A DNA stretch of 64,000 nt from Phaeacidiphilus oryzae TH49 (GTDB lineage Bacteria; Actinomycetota; Actinomycetes; Streptomycetales; Streptomycetaceae). This document shows, piece after piece, positions 44,136-54,200 of the stretch (position 1 is its first letter; each line of letters starts with the position of its first letter). The DNA lies in assembly GCF_000744815.1 (NCBI RefSeq), contig NZ_JQMQ01000005.1:5909801-5973800 (forward strand). Reading direction: 5' to 3'. Under the pieces are notes generated by a model that worked only from the letters and a program-made list of their open reading frames with translations, was not told where the DNA came from and made no database searches. A program made the translations under genes and the position numbers.

Positions 44136-44675
44136 TCACGGTCGGGATGTGACCGCAGCGGTGAAGTGCTCGGGCACGGCGCGTACCAGCGCGCGGTGCG
44201 TGACGTCCGGGTCGGTCTCGTCCGATGGGGCGACCTCCGCCCAGACGATCTTCCCGGCGTCACGTGACGCGCAGCCCCAGCGCTCGGTGAGGGCCTGTAC
44301 GAGTAGCAGGCCGCGTCCGCTGGTCGACTCTTCGTCCGGCGGGACCCCGGCGGTGGGCGGGAGCGTCGAGCCATCGGCGACCTCGATCCGCAGCGACCGC
44401 CCGGTCCACATCAACGCCAGTTCGCACGGGCTGTCCGGACACGCGTGCGTGAGGGCGTTGGCCACCAGCTCGTCGGCCACCAGCTGGGCATCGGCCAGGG
44501 CTTCGGCGGTCATCGGCAGCAGCCAAGCCGTTGCGAGGGTGAAGAGCTGCCGCCGGGCCTTGGGCCCGATCTCTCCCGGTGTCGCGACGACGTCGACGAA
44601 CGGGTGTTTCGGCGCGGTGACGCGGCGCACATGGGCCCGCGGGGGTGGCGTTGGATTGGGGCGGGCGAGCGGCAT
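44136..44675 (-). CDS. anti-sigma-factor-like ATP-binding protein (HATPase_c)
   Basis: The 179-residue product matches the abundant Streptomyces family of small RsbW-like serine kinases/ATP-binding proteins. The N-box is QLVADELVANALTHA, the G1 box IEVADGS and the G2 box GRGLLLVQALTERWG. Such proteins usually bind sigma factors or anti-anti-sigma proteins. It lies 43 bases upstream of the sugar operon on the same strand and divergent from an XRE regulator, a pairing that recurs in Streptomyces genomes. Confidence 0.85.
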   Translation of the reverse strand: MPLARPNPTPPPRAHVRRVTAPKHPFVDVVATPGEIGPKARRQLFTLATAWLLPMTAEALADAQLVADELVANALTHACPDSPCELALMWTGRSLRIEVADGSTLPPTAGVPPDEESTSGRGLLLVQALTERWGCASRDAGKIVWAEVAPSDETDPDVTHRALVRAVPEHFTAAVTSRP

Positions 44676-44791
44676 GCGGGCCTCCGTACGCTTGCCGGCG
44701 GGCCGTGTGGCCGGCCGGGATCCGGTGATGCACCGTCACGAACCGGCGCGTGGACCAGAAAGCCAGCCCTGTCCCGTGCGCTCCAGCGTTT

Positions 44792-44829
44792 ATGCGGACC
44801 GGCATACGGATATCCACCGACCGCATACG
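44792..44829. promoter_or_regulatory. repeats around TATGCGG/CCGCATA upstream of the XRE gene
   Basis: TATGCGG at 44792-44798 is inverted as CCGCATA at 44821-44827, and GCATACG is repeated directly at 44803 and 44823, exactly 20 bases (two helical turns) apart. The cluster is 50-90 bases upstream of the XRE start and in the divergent region shared with the ATPase gene, so it is a candidate operator for the XRE regulator. Confidence 0.4.
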
Positions 44830-44879
44830 CACGGCGGCCGGGCCGCGGGAGCGTGCCTAGGCTGGGACGGAGGAACACC

Positions 44880-46133
44880 ATGGACTGGGAGAGCCACGCG
44901 CCGCTACGCGACGCCGCCCGCCGCCGGGACTACGGGCAGGTGATCAATCTCGCGCGGCGGATGCGCGGTGAGACCCAGGCCCAACTCGGCCGCGGCTGCG
45001 GGCTGTCCCAGTCCGCCGTCTCCCGGCTGGAGACCCGGGGTTCTGACGGCCCCTACACCCTGCAGCACCTGGCGAGCGCGGCCACCCATCTGGGCATCCC
45101 CCCAGGCCTGGTCGGCCTCGCCGACGACGGAAACGGATCAACCACCGTGCAACGGCGGACCTTTCTCACCGGCGTGGCCGCCCTCGCGGCCGCGTCGGCC
45201 CTCCACCAGCCCGACCCTCCGCACAGCTCAGCGACGGACGATACCGCCGAGGCCGCATGTCTCCGCCAGGCCACCAACGCCTATCGGCGGCTGGACGCCA
45301 CGGTGCCTTCGCGCGATCTGCTGCCCGCTGCCCACGAGCACCTCCGGCTCATCCAGCGCACCACCGACGCGGGCCCCGACCGCGCCCACCGCGCCCGGAT
45401 GGCCGCCATCGGTTCTGAGGCCGCCTCCCTGACCGGCTGGCTGGCCTGGGACATGGCCGACCACGGCTCGGCCCGCCGCTGGTACGGAGCCGCGGTCAAG
45501 GCGGCCCGCACGGCCGGCGACCATCTGCTGATGGCCTACCAGATCGGGAGCCTGGCCCAGTTCGAGGTCGAGGTCGGCAACGCCCATGAGGGCCTGCGCC
45601 TGATCACCCGGGCTCGCCGACCCGAGACCGAACTGCCGGTCATCGCCACCGCCTGGCTGTCCTCCTTGGAAGCCGTCGCCCACGCCGGCCTCGGCGACCA
45701 GCAGGCCAGCGCCCGCGCCCTGGACGCCTGCTCCCGGCTCACCGAGACCATCCCGGGACAGGAGGCGCCCCCGTGGCCGTGGGTGTTCACCTTCGACCAG
45801 CGCAAGGTCGCCGCAGCCCGGATCACCAGCACCGCCCGGTTGGGCCGACCGGCCTGGAAGGCTCTCACCGTCACCGACATCACCACCGCGCTGAGCGGCG
45901 GCCACGCCAAGCAGCGCGCCTTGCTGAGCCTGGACGTGGCCACCGGCCAACTCGCCTCCGGCCGCCTGGAATCCGCCTTCGACCTCGCCGCCCAGGCCCT
46001 CGCCGACGGACTGCGCCTGCGCTCCGGGCGCGTGGTGGAGCGGGCCCGAACCTTCCGTCGCGGCTTCACCGGCACCTGCCCGCCCGCTATCGTCCGGGAC
46101 TTCGACGAACGACTGCACGACGCCTACCTGTGA
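44880..46133 (+). CDS. XRE family regulator with C-terminal TPR-like domain
   Basis: The 417-residue product has an N-terminal helix-turn-helix (VINLARRMRGETQAQLGRG, then GLSQSAVSRLE at about residues 20-52). A linker with QRRTFLTGVAALAAASAL (twin-arginine-like but internal) and a long all-alpha TPR-like region follow. This is a common Streptomyces regulator architecture, often paired with a small ATPase. ATG at 44880 follows GGAGGAA. The C-terminal region probably senses a peptide or small molecule. It is followed after 42 bases by the SLOG-like gene. Confidence 0.85.
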   Translation: MDWESHAPLRDAARRRDYGQVINLARRMRGETQAQLGRGCGLSQSAVSRLETRGSDGPYTLQHLASAATHLGIPPGLVGLADDGNGSTTVQRRTFLTGVAALAAASALHQPDPPHSSATDDTAEAACLRQATNAYRRLDATVPSRDLLPAAHEHLRLIQRTTDAGPDRAHRARMAAIGSEAASLTGWLAWDMADHGSARRWYGAAVKAARTAGDHLLMAYQIGSLAQFEVEVGNAHEGLRLITRARRPETELPVIATAWLSSLEAVAHAGLGDQQASARALDACSRLTETIPGQEAPPWPWVFTFDQRKVAAARITSTARLGRPAWKALTVTDITTALSGGHAKQRALLSLDVATGQLASGRLESAFDLAAQALADGLRLRSGRVVERARTFRRGFTGTCPPAIVRDFDERLHDAYL

Positions 46134-46175
46134 CCCGATACCGAACCGACTTCGACCCCGGACGAAAGGCGGCCC

Positions 46176-46664
46176 ATGCGCCTGGGCATCACCGGACACC
46201 GCGGCCTGCCCGCCCCCGTCGCCGCCCAGGTGCGCGCGGCCCTCGACGAGTTCGTGGCCGCTCGCGCCCCCGCGGCGGTCGGCCCGACGAAGCTGACCGC
46301 CGTCTCCAACCTCGCCGACGGCCCCGACAGCTGGTTCGCCCGTGCCGTCCTGGACCACGGCGGAAGCCTGGAGGTCGTAGTCCCCGCCGGCGAATACCGC
46401 GCCGGTCTACCCACCTGGCACCACCCCGAGTACGACGCCCTCTACGCCCGCGCCACCGCCGTCCACCGCACCGGCCTGACCGCCTCCACCCCCGAAGCCC
46501 ACCAGACCGGCAGCGAAATGCTGGTCAGCCTGGTCGACGAACTGGTCGCCGTATGGGACGGCCGTCCCGCCCGAGGCTACGGAGGCACCGCCGACGTCGT
46601 CGCCCACGCCCGTCACCTTGGCATCCCGGTCCGTATCGTCTGGCCCGATGGCGCAACCCGCTGA
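46176..46664 (+). CDS. SLOG-like nucleotide-binding protein
   Basis: The 162-residue product starts RLGITGHRGLP and contains SNLADGPDSWFARAVL and VVVPAGEYRAG, a Rossmann-like layout seen in the SLOG/DprA-LOG superfamily of nucleotide-derivative binding or processing proteins. It lies in tandem with the XRE-TPR regulator and may produce or sense a nucleotide ligand for it. No enzymatic residues can be assigned with confidence. It converges with the large secreted protein gene. Confidence 0.6.
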   Translation: MRLGITGHRGLPAPVAAQVRAALDEFVAARAPAAVGPTKLTAVSNLADGPDSWFARAVLDHGGSLEVVVPAGEYRAGLPTWHHPEYDALYARATAVHRTGLTASTPEAHQTGSEMLVSLVDELVAVWDGRPARGYGGTADVVAHARHLGIPVRIVWPDGATR

Positions 46665-46734
46665 CGCAGCATCCTCGGCGATGAGAAGACTGCTTCCTTC
46701 GGGGACCTGGACAGACGCCCTGCGAGGAGCTGAC

Positions 46735-49700
46735 TCACGGGCTCGGCGGGAGGAGGTCGGTCGTGTTGAGGAGGCCGTCGGCGACGGCCTGGTACCCGTC
46801 GTTGGTGAGGTTGACGTGGTCACCGGCATCGAAGCTGACGGTGGCTCCGCTGCTGTTGGTGCCCTGGGTGTTGAGCTGCTCCTCGAGGTTGGTGGAGTCG
46901 ATGGCGGCGATGGCTCCGTCGGCGTCGTAGGCGTAGGTGTAGGGGCCGGTTCCGACGGGCGGCGGGGCCATGTCCTGGATGTCCTGGTTGATGCTGGCGC
47001 GGGTGGCGTCCACGGTGCTGGTGCAGGCGGCGTAGCCGTCGCAGGGCGTCTGGGTGGTGAAGATCGCGGTGATGCCCCAGTCGGCGAGGGTCTGCTTCAG
47101 GGCGAGGTCGGCCGCGTCCTGGGTGCCTTCGTCGACGCCGCCCAGGGTGTCGTGGAGGCCTTCCTCGATCACGACGGTGGTCAGGCCGGGCTCGCTGAGG
47201 ACGTCGCGGTCCAGGCGGGTCAGCGCGGCCAGGCCGGTGTAGCCGAGGGTGTCCTGGTTGAGGCTGTTGTTCTGGATGCCGGCACCGACGACCCCGGACT
47301 GGGGCGCGCTCCAGGTGTTGCGGCTGGGGTCGGCGAGATCGTCGGCGATGTCCCGGGAGAGCCGCCTGCTGCCGATCGTGGCGCTTGCCGTGCTGCTGAA
47401 CGGATCGACCAGGCCGTCACCGAGCACGGCCAGGGTCGGCTCGCTCCCGGCGGAGGCGGTGACGTCCACTCCGGTGAGGATGTTGGTGAAGGCCCCGCTC
47501 TTGGTGCCGGTCCCGGTGAAGGCGCCGGCCGCGGTGTCAGCGGTGTGATCGCCGGAGCCGGCGGCGGTGACCCAGGTGTAGCCGTCGGTCGCCCAGGTGT
47601 GCTCGACCAGGTAGGGGACGTCGCCGGTCAGGTGCGAGCTGACCAGGAGGTTCTGGCCCGCGGTGACGGGGAAGCTGACCGGGTCGCTGTAGATGTCCGC
47701 GCCCGCGGGGAGGGTGATCGAGGAGGCGCCGTCGAAGGTGACGGCGACCGGGGCGGCCTTCGCGCTGGACTGGTAGTTCTGGGCGGCGAGGGTGACGTGG
47801 TCCAGGGTGATCGGGCTGGTGCCCTGGGCGTTGGAGAGGTGGATGCGGGTGCTGCTCCCGGTCACGGTGGGGGTCAGTGCGGTGCGGATGGTCTGGTCCT
47901 TCCAGTCCGCGCCCTGGAAGTTGACGGTGGTCTCGGTCGGGGAGGCCCAGGCGCCGGTCCAGGAGGCTCCGCCGGCGGCGGAGGTGGTGTCGCGCACGTT
48001 CATCGCCAGGATGTGCAGGGCGGGGAAGCCCTGCCGGGCCGAACCGCTGACGTCCGGGAGGGTGATGGAGGAGACGGTCTTGCTCGAGTCGAGGTGGACC
48101 GTGATCGCGTACAGGTTGACGGCGCCGTCGAAGGTGCCGCTCGGGTTGTGCCGGTGCGCCAGGGTGAGCACGGCGTAGGGCGAGGTCAGGTTGTCGGTGG
48201 CCCCGTCGGGGCGGTCGACCCAGTCCGGGGGCCGCAGGTAGTAGGTGCCGGTGCTGCCGTCGCTGTACTGGATGGTCCCGGTGGGATCGGCGCAGTCGGT
48301 GGAACTGCCGTTGGTGAAGGTGCAGTTGGTGCCCGAGGTGTCGGTGGTGGGCGGGATGAAGGGGGTGCTGGAGTCGTCGTCCGCGCGTTGGGTGTCGCTT
48401 TGCAGGGCGTAGGTGCTGAAGCCGAGGAAGACGACGGCCGAGCCCTTGGTCAGGCCGCCGCTCTGGGCGGGAAGGGAGATGGTCTGGTTGTCGGCCAGGA
48501 CGTTGTCCGGCTTGCCGTTGCCGTAGTTCGGCAGGGTGAGGGACGCGCCGTTGATGTGCACGGTGCTGCCCGGGTTCCAGCCGGCTGCCTGCAGGTCCTC
48601 CAGGGGGAGGCTGTTGCTGGCCCCGTCGGCGTTGCCGCTCGCGGCGTTGCTGGTGGCGGTGACGGCGGTGTTGTCGAAGGCGGCGGCGAGGCTGGAGTAG
48701 GTGCTGCCGGCGGCTGCGTTGACGCTGAAGGTGGCCGAGGTCCCGGCGGTGTTGCTGGCCGCGTCGTACGCGGTGACGTACAGGGTGTGGGTGCCGGGAG
48801 AGGCCGGGGTGACGGTGATGCTCGCGGTGCCGCTGCTGTCCGCGGTCACGGTCTGGTTCGCCGGCGGGTTGCTCACCGGCGGTGCCACGTCCAGGTTCCA
48901 GACGTACTTCACGGCCTTGTCGCTGGCGTCCGTCGTGGCGGTGTACACGCTGGAGCTGCCCTCGCTCGTGCCGGCGGACTTGACCGCCAGGCGCAGTACG
49001 GGGGTGTTGGGGTAGGCGGTGAAGTGGCAGGTCTCGTTGCGGGTGGTGGAGAGGTGGCCGTCGGAGGCGGAGACCTGCCAGTCGACGGTGGTGCCGTCCG
49101 CGAGGCCGGAGACGAAGCCGGAGGGCAGGGACTGGCTGGCGGTCTTGCCGCTGGAGGTGACCGCGGAGACCAGGGTGTGCTTGGTGGTGCTGCCGTTGAT
49201 CCAGTAGGTGAACGTGGCGTCCAGCTGGTCCTTGTCCGGGTCGGAGACCTGCGCGTTCAAGGTGGGCGCGGTGACCGAGTCGGTCTTGCCCAGCAGCGGG
49301 TAGGGCGTGGTGGTCGCGCAGCCCAGGGTGGTGCTGCCGGCGTTGGCGGACAGGTAGCCGGGCGGGTTGGGGGCGTGGTCGTAGACGATGGTGATCGTCG
49401 GGTTGTAGTTGAACCGGCGGAAGTAGGCCCCGTCCGATTCGTTGCTGTTGACCAGCGCGAAGGTGTAGGTCCCCCAGTCGTTCGCCGCGGCCTTGGCGAA
49501 GTTGGAGGTGATGTCGTACCCGCCCGAGGGCCAGGAGGAGCAGGCCGACCCGAAGGTCTGCGCGCCCAGGTAGGTGCCCAGGGCCGGCTTGTTGTTCCAG
49601 TTCGTCGCGGAGCTGATCGGGCTGGTGAGGTAGGCCTTGATGTCGTTGCTGGTGCTGCAGCTGGCCGAGTAGGTCTCCTGGACGTTCGCCGTGGCGCTGA

Positions 49701-50943
49701 CGATGGAGGCGCCCCAGACGTTGTGCGGGACCGCGATCTGGAAGTAGCTGCGTTCCAGGCCGATGCACCCGGTGAAGGTGTTGTCGCCTACCCCGGGGTA
49801 GCCGTAGGAGGTGTCGTTGACGTGCGGGGTGGAGGGGCAGGCGCTTTGCACCTCGGTGAACATCTGCCGGTTGCCTGTCGCGTTCAGCGGGCTCCAGTCC
49901 GGCGGGTCGATGTAGACCGGGTAGGTGGTGGAGGAACCGGTGAGCAGCTTCTGATCCGGTGTCAGGGTGATGGTGGAGCCGTCGACCTGGGCGTCCACGG
50001 GGGCGACCTGCGCGCCCTCGCCCGGCCCCGGGGTGTCGGCGGCGGTGGAGGCGTCCAGGGCGGCGACTTTGCTGGTGGCGGCCCCGGAGCTGGTGGAGGT
50101 GGAGTCCCACATCAGCGGGCTGGGGGCCTGGAACTGCACCTGGCCGTCGGCGGAGCGGGCGCTCAGCGTGCCGTGGCCGTCGTCGGTGACGGTCACGCCC
50201 TGGGTGTGCGTGGTGAGCTTGAGGCTGCTCAGCGCCGGATTCGACGCCGCGGCCGCCGTCTTGACGACCAGGACGTCGGTGATCCCGCCGGTGGGGGTAG
50301 CACTGACCTGCAGGTCGACATCGGGGAAGACCGAGGGATAGGTCAGGGTGGAGCCGGAGACGGTCGGCGTGGGCAGCGCGGAGGGCCAGTACAGGGAGAC
50401 GTCGCGGCCCGCGCTGTCGGCGATGGTGACCAGCGGGCCGCTGCCGCCGCCGGACAGGACCAGGGAGCCCGGGGCCGCCGCGGGAGCGTAGGTGCCGGAG
50501 GCGTTCTGCTTCAGCGTCGTGTCGATGTCCGCCCAGGCGCCGTTCTTCTGCACCCGCTGGGGCATCACGCTGCTGGACCAGGACAGCTGCCCGTTCGGCT
50601 CCGCGGTCAGCGTCGAGATCGATGTGGTGAGGGAGTCGACGCTCACCGGCTGCCCGGAGGAGGTGGCCTGGGCCGAGGCGTCGGCCACGGCCTGCTGCTG
50701 GGAGGCGCTCAGACCGGTGCCGGTGGCCAGCATGGCGGGGCTCAACGGGGAGGGAGGCGCCTGCGGTGCGGCCGGGGCGGGGTCGCCGGAGCTGCCGTCG
50801 GCGGCGGTCGCGGCGTGCGCGGGAAGCGCCGCGGTGATCGACAGGAGTGGAACGCCGGAGAAGAGGAGCGCGGCGGCGACCGCCGTCGCGAGGGGCCTGC
50901 GACGTCGCGCGGCCCCTGTGCGTGTTGTGTCCCGTCTCCGCAT
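46735..50943 (-). CDS. large secreted protein with DNRLRE-like, Ig-like and degenerate SGNH domains
   Basis: The 1402-residue precursor has an Arg-rich signal peptide (RRRRPLATAVAAALLFSG, then AHAATA). A DNRLRE-like beta domain (GYPGVGDNTFTGCIGLERSY and ITIVYDHAPNPP) follows, then fibronectin/Ig-like repeats (VSDPDKDQLDATFTYWING, SASDGHLSTT) and a galactose-binding-like part. The C-terminal SGNH-hydrolase-type domain reads LGDGLVD where GDS is expected, EEGLHDT where G-x-N-D is expected, and GDHVNLTNDGY where D-x-x-H is expected, so all three catalytic positions are changed. It is divergent from the RHS gene and probably shares its regulation; an accessory or wall-anchoring role is inferred. 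Confidence 0.75.
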   Translation of the reverse strand: MRRRDTTRTGAARRRRPLATAVAAALLFSGVPLLSITAALPAHAATAADGSSGDPAPAAPQAPPSPLSPAMLATGTGLSASQQQAVADASAQATSSGQPVSVDSLTTSISTLTAEPNGQLSWSSSVMPQRVQKNGAWADIDTTLKQNASGTYAPAAAPGSLVLSGGGSGPLVTIADSAGRDVSLYWPSALPTPTVSGSTLTYPSVFPDVDLQVSATPTGGITDVLVVKTAAAASNPALSSLKLTTHTQGVTVTDDGHGTLSARSADGQVQFQAPSPLMWDSTSTSSGAATSKVAALDASTAADTPGPGEGAQVAPVDAQVDGSTITLTPDQKLLTGSSTTYPVYIDPPDWSPLNATGNRQMFTEVQSACPSTPHVNDTSYGYPGVGDNTFTGCIGLERSYFQIAVPHNVWGASIVSATANVQETYSASCSTSNDIKAYLTSPISSATNWNNKPALGTYLGAQTFGSACSSWPSGGYDITSNFAKAAANDWGTYTFALVNSNESDGAYFRRFNYNPTITIVYDHAPNPPGYLSANAGSTTLGCATTTPYPLLGKTDSVTAPTLNAQVSDPDKDQLDATFTYWINGSTTKHTLVSAVTSSGKTASQSLPSGFVSGLADGTTVDWQVSASDGHLSTTRNETCHFTAYPNTPVLRLAVKSAGTSEGSSSVYTATTDASDKAVKYVWNLDVAPPVSNPPANQTVTADSSGTASITVTPASPGTHTLYVTAYDAASNTAGTSATFSVNAAAGSTYSSLAAAFDNTAVTATSNAASGNADGASNSLPLEDLQAAGWNPGSTVHINGASLTLPNYGNGKPDNVLADNQTISLPAQSGGLTKGSAVVFLGFSTYALQSDTQRADDDSSTPFIPPTTDTSGTNCTFTNGSSTDCADPTGTIQYSDGSTGTYYLRPPDWVDRPDGATDNLTSPYAVLTLAHRHNPSGTFDGAVNLYAITVHLDSSKTVSSITLPDVSGSARQGFPALHILAMNVRDTTSAAGGASWTGAWASPTETTVNFQGADWKDQTIRTALTPTVTGSSTRIHLSNAQGTSPITLDHVTLAAQNYQSSAKAAPVAVTFDGASSITLPAGADIYSDPVSFPVTAGQNLLVSSHLTGDVPYLVEHTWATDGYTWVTAAGSGDHTADTAAGAFTGTGTKSGAFTNILTGVDVTASAGSEPTLAVLGDGLVDPFSSTASATIGSRRLSRDIADDLADPSRNTWSAPQSGVVGAGIQNNSLNQDTLGYTGLAALTRLDRDVLSEPGLTTVVIEEGLHDTLGGVDEGTQDAADLALKQTLADWGITAIFTTQTPCDGYAACTSTVDATRASINQDIQDMAPPPVGTGPYTYAYDADGAIAAIDSTNLEEQLNTQGTNSSGATVSFDAGDHVNLTNDGYQAVADGLLNTTDLLPPSP

Positions 50944-51259
50944 GGCTGTTCCCGTCTTATGTCGTGCGCGTGAAGACTCGGCGCAGGAGAGTCGCACGCT
51001 ACCGGGGCGGTCGCGGACACAACAAGCGCAAAGAAGGAACATCCAGGGATGTCCAATTCGTGCACATAGAGCCGCAGTTGGCGGGGCATGGCGTTGATTG
51101 CGCCGCGCGGTCACTTCGCGTGGAGTCTTTCATCCAGTTAGTTCCGTTACGTACTGAGCCTTTGCCAGGACTTGACCCAATGGCCATGACAGCCGTGTTG
51201 AGAGATTGGTAAGTTCCGGTCGCCTTCATGTCAGGATTCTTTGAGGAATGGTGGGTCTG
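50944..51259. other. shared promoter region between the two large secreted-protein genes
   Basis: The 316-base divergent gap is lower in GC than the genes on either side. It contains the palindrome ACATCCAGGGATGT at 51039-51052 and a TTGACC hexamer at 51172-51177 facing the RHS gene without a clear -10 partner. GAGGA at 51244-51248 serves the RHS start. No open frame is supported. Confidence 0.5.
51039..51052. promoter_or_regulatory. palindrome ACATCCAGGGATGT in the divergent promoter region
   Basis: Six-base arms ACATCC and GGATGT flank AG. It lies about 95 bases from the start of the SGNH-domain gene and 208 from the RHS start, so a dimeric regulator binding here could control both. Confidence 0.4.
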
Positions 51260-54200
51260 ATGGCGGGCCGGATACGGAAGTCGGTTCACTGCGGCGTCTC
51301 GGCGCGCGTGCGCTGGATCGGCGCGCTGACCGCCGTGCTGGCCGTCGTCGTTCCCACCGCCGTCTCCGTCCCCGCGCAGGCCGCCACCCACCACGGCGCT
51401 TCCTACGGTGCGGCACCGGCGAAGGAGCGCTCCATACCGGTGAGCGCGGTGAAGCTGGGCAGGGCGCCGCGGCATGTGGTCAAGGACCAGGCTGTGAGCA
51501 GTGCAAGCCTGCCGGCCGAAGGCACGGCGAGCGTGTCCCTGCCCCTCGCCCCAGCCGTGGGAGGCGCCGGCAAGACCTCGGCGGTGCGTGCCGGGAAGCT
51601 GCCAGTGTGGTTCGCACCAGGCAGGACAAGCCCGCCAAAGCGGTCCAAGAGTGCCGGCTCCTCCCCCTCCAATGCCTCCTCGACCACTGCCGCCGCGATC
51701 CGCGTCGCCGTGGCGCCGCAGTCCACCAGCCGCCGTCTGGGCCTGCACGGCGTCGTGGTCTCCGCGCAGCGCACCGACCACGCCGGCGACGCCCGGCGGG
51801 CGCAGTTGACTCTCGACTACGGAACCTTCCGCAACGCCTTCGGTGCCGGCTGGGGCTCGCGGCTGCGCCTGATCCAGCTGCCCGCCTGCGCCCTGACCAC
51901 GCCGCAGAAGGCGGCCTGCCGCACGCAGACGCCCATCGCCTCGACCAACCGCGACCAGGCTCACCAGCTCACCGCATCGCTCTCGTTGGCCCCCGCCGCC
52001 TCCGCACCGGCGCAACCCATGGTGCTGGCCGCGCAGGCCACCCCCTCCGGCGACGGCGGGTCCTTCGCCGCCACCTCGCTCACCCCCGACGGCCAGTGGT
52101 CGGCCGGGTCCGGATCGGGCGCCTTCACCTGGTCCTACGGCATCGGCCTGCCCCAAGCACCGGGCGGCCTGGAGCCCCAGGTGGGCCTCTCCTACAACTC
52201 CCAGGCGGTGGACGGGCGCACCTCGGCCACCTCCCCGCAGGCGTCCTGGGTCGGCGACGGCTGGAGCGACACCTCCAGCTTCATCGAACGCGACTTCATC
52301 CCCTGCTCCCAGGACTCCAACTCCACCGACAACACCCCCAAGACGGGCGATCTGTGCTGGTCGGACTCGGCCAACACGCTCACGATGTCGCTCAACGGCT
52401 CCTCCACCACCCTCGTCCACGACGACAAGACCGGGGCATGGAAGGCCCAGAACGACACCGGCGAGCAGATCAGCCTCAAGACCGACACGGTCAACGCCGA
52501 CCACGCCCACCAGTACTGGGTCGTCACCGTCGGCACCACCAGCTACTACTTCGGGCTCAACCAGCTGCCCGGCTACGCCGCCGGCGACGCCACCACCGAC
52601 TCGGTGTGGACCACCCCGGTCTACGGCAACGACGCCGGGGAGCCCTGCCACGCCTCCACGTTCGCCGCCTCCTCGTGCTCCACCGCCTACCGGTGGAACC
52701 TGGACTACGTCGTGGACAGCCACCAGGACGCGATCAGCTACTGGTACAAGAGCGCCACGGGGTACTACGGGCCGGACAACACCACCACCCCCACCGCCTA
52801 CACCCGCGACGGCTGGCTGGACCACATCGACTACGGGCAGCGCGACGGCCACGTCTACGACACCGCCCAGCCCGCCGCCGCCCAGGTCTCCTTCGATGTG
52901 AGCGAGCGCTGCGACCCCTCCGGGGGCTTCGACTGCTCGCAGGCGCTGAGCTCCTCCACCGCCGCGCACTGGCCGGACGTCCCCTACGACCTCAACTGCG
53001 CCTCCAGCGGGACCTGTGACATCCACGGCCCCTCGTTCTGGTCCACCAAGGAGCTGACCGGGATCCACACCCAGGTCCTGGTCGGCTCCGCCTACAGCAA
53101 GGTCGACAGCTGGGCGCTGGCCTACGACTTCCCCGCGACCGGGGATGCGAGTCCGCCCTCGCTGTGGCTCAGCTCCATCACCCGCACCGGGCAGGACGGG
53201 GGCACCGCGTCGCTGCCGCCGATCACCTTCACGCCGCGGATGATGGCCAACCGGGTGCCCTCGCTGGCCGGCTACCAGCCCTACACACGTCCCCGGCTCT
53301 ACCAGATCACCACCGAGTCCGGCTCGGTGATCGCGGTCAACTACACCGGCTCCACCGCGACCATCCCGGCCTGCGACAACCGGGTCGGCACCTCGGTGGT
53401 GCTGCCCTCCAGCCCGGACGCCAACGGCTGGCTGTGCTACCCCGCCTACTGGACGCCGCCGGGCCAGACCGCACCGCAGCTGGACTGGTTCAACAAGTAC
53501 GTCGTCGACTCCGTCACCCAGCAGGACCCCATCACCCACGGCAAGTCCACCACCACCGCCTACAGCTACATCGGCACCGGTGCCTGGCACTACGACGACA
53601 ACCCCGCCACCCAGACCAAGTACCGCACCTGGGACCAGTGGCGCGGCTTCGGCGAGGTCGACACCCGCACCGGCCTGTCCCCCGACCCGGTCACCCTGAA
53701 CAAGGCGATCTTCTTCCGGGGCATGGACGGCGACAAGACCTCCTCCGGCACCCGCAGCGTCACCCTCAACGACCAGGCCGGCGACGACCCGCAAAAGGAC
53801 GCCGACGCCCTGGCCGGCGCCACCTACGAGACGCTGTCCTACAACGGCGACGGCGGCGCGCTGCTGGCCGACACGGTCAACGACCCCTGGCTCGGCCCCC
53901 TCACCGCCTCCCAGGACCGCTCGGCCGTCGGCCTGGACCCGCTGACCGCCCGGATGTCCGGCACCTCACGCACCCGCACCACCACGACCAAGGCCGACGG
54001 GACCGCGCGCACCACCGAGACCGACTACACCTACGACGACACCAGCGGCCTGGTCACGAGCGTCAACGACCTGGGCGACACCTCCACCGCCTCCGACGAC
54101 CAGTGCAGCCGGGTCACCTTCGCCAAAAACGGGTCCGGGCAGCTGCTGGATGTCGTCTCCCGGATCACCGCCGTCTCCGTCGCCTGCGACAAGACCCCCT

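Noticed and set aside
46618-50973. 1451-codon plus-strand open frame
   Set aside because: Antisense shadow of the secreted SGNH-domain protein. It is a low-complexity Val/Gly/Asp frame without motifs, while the minus-strand frame has a signal peptide and recognisable domains.
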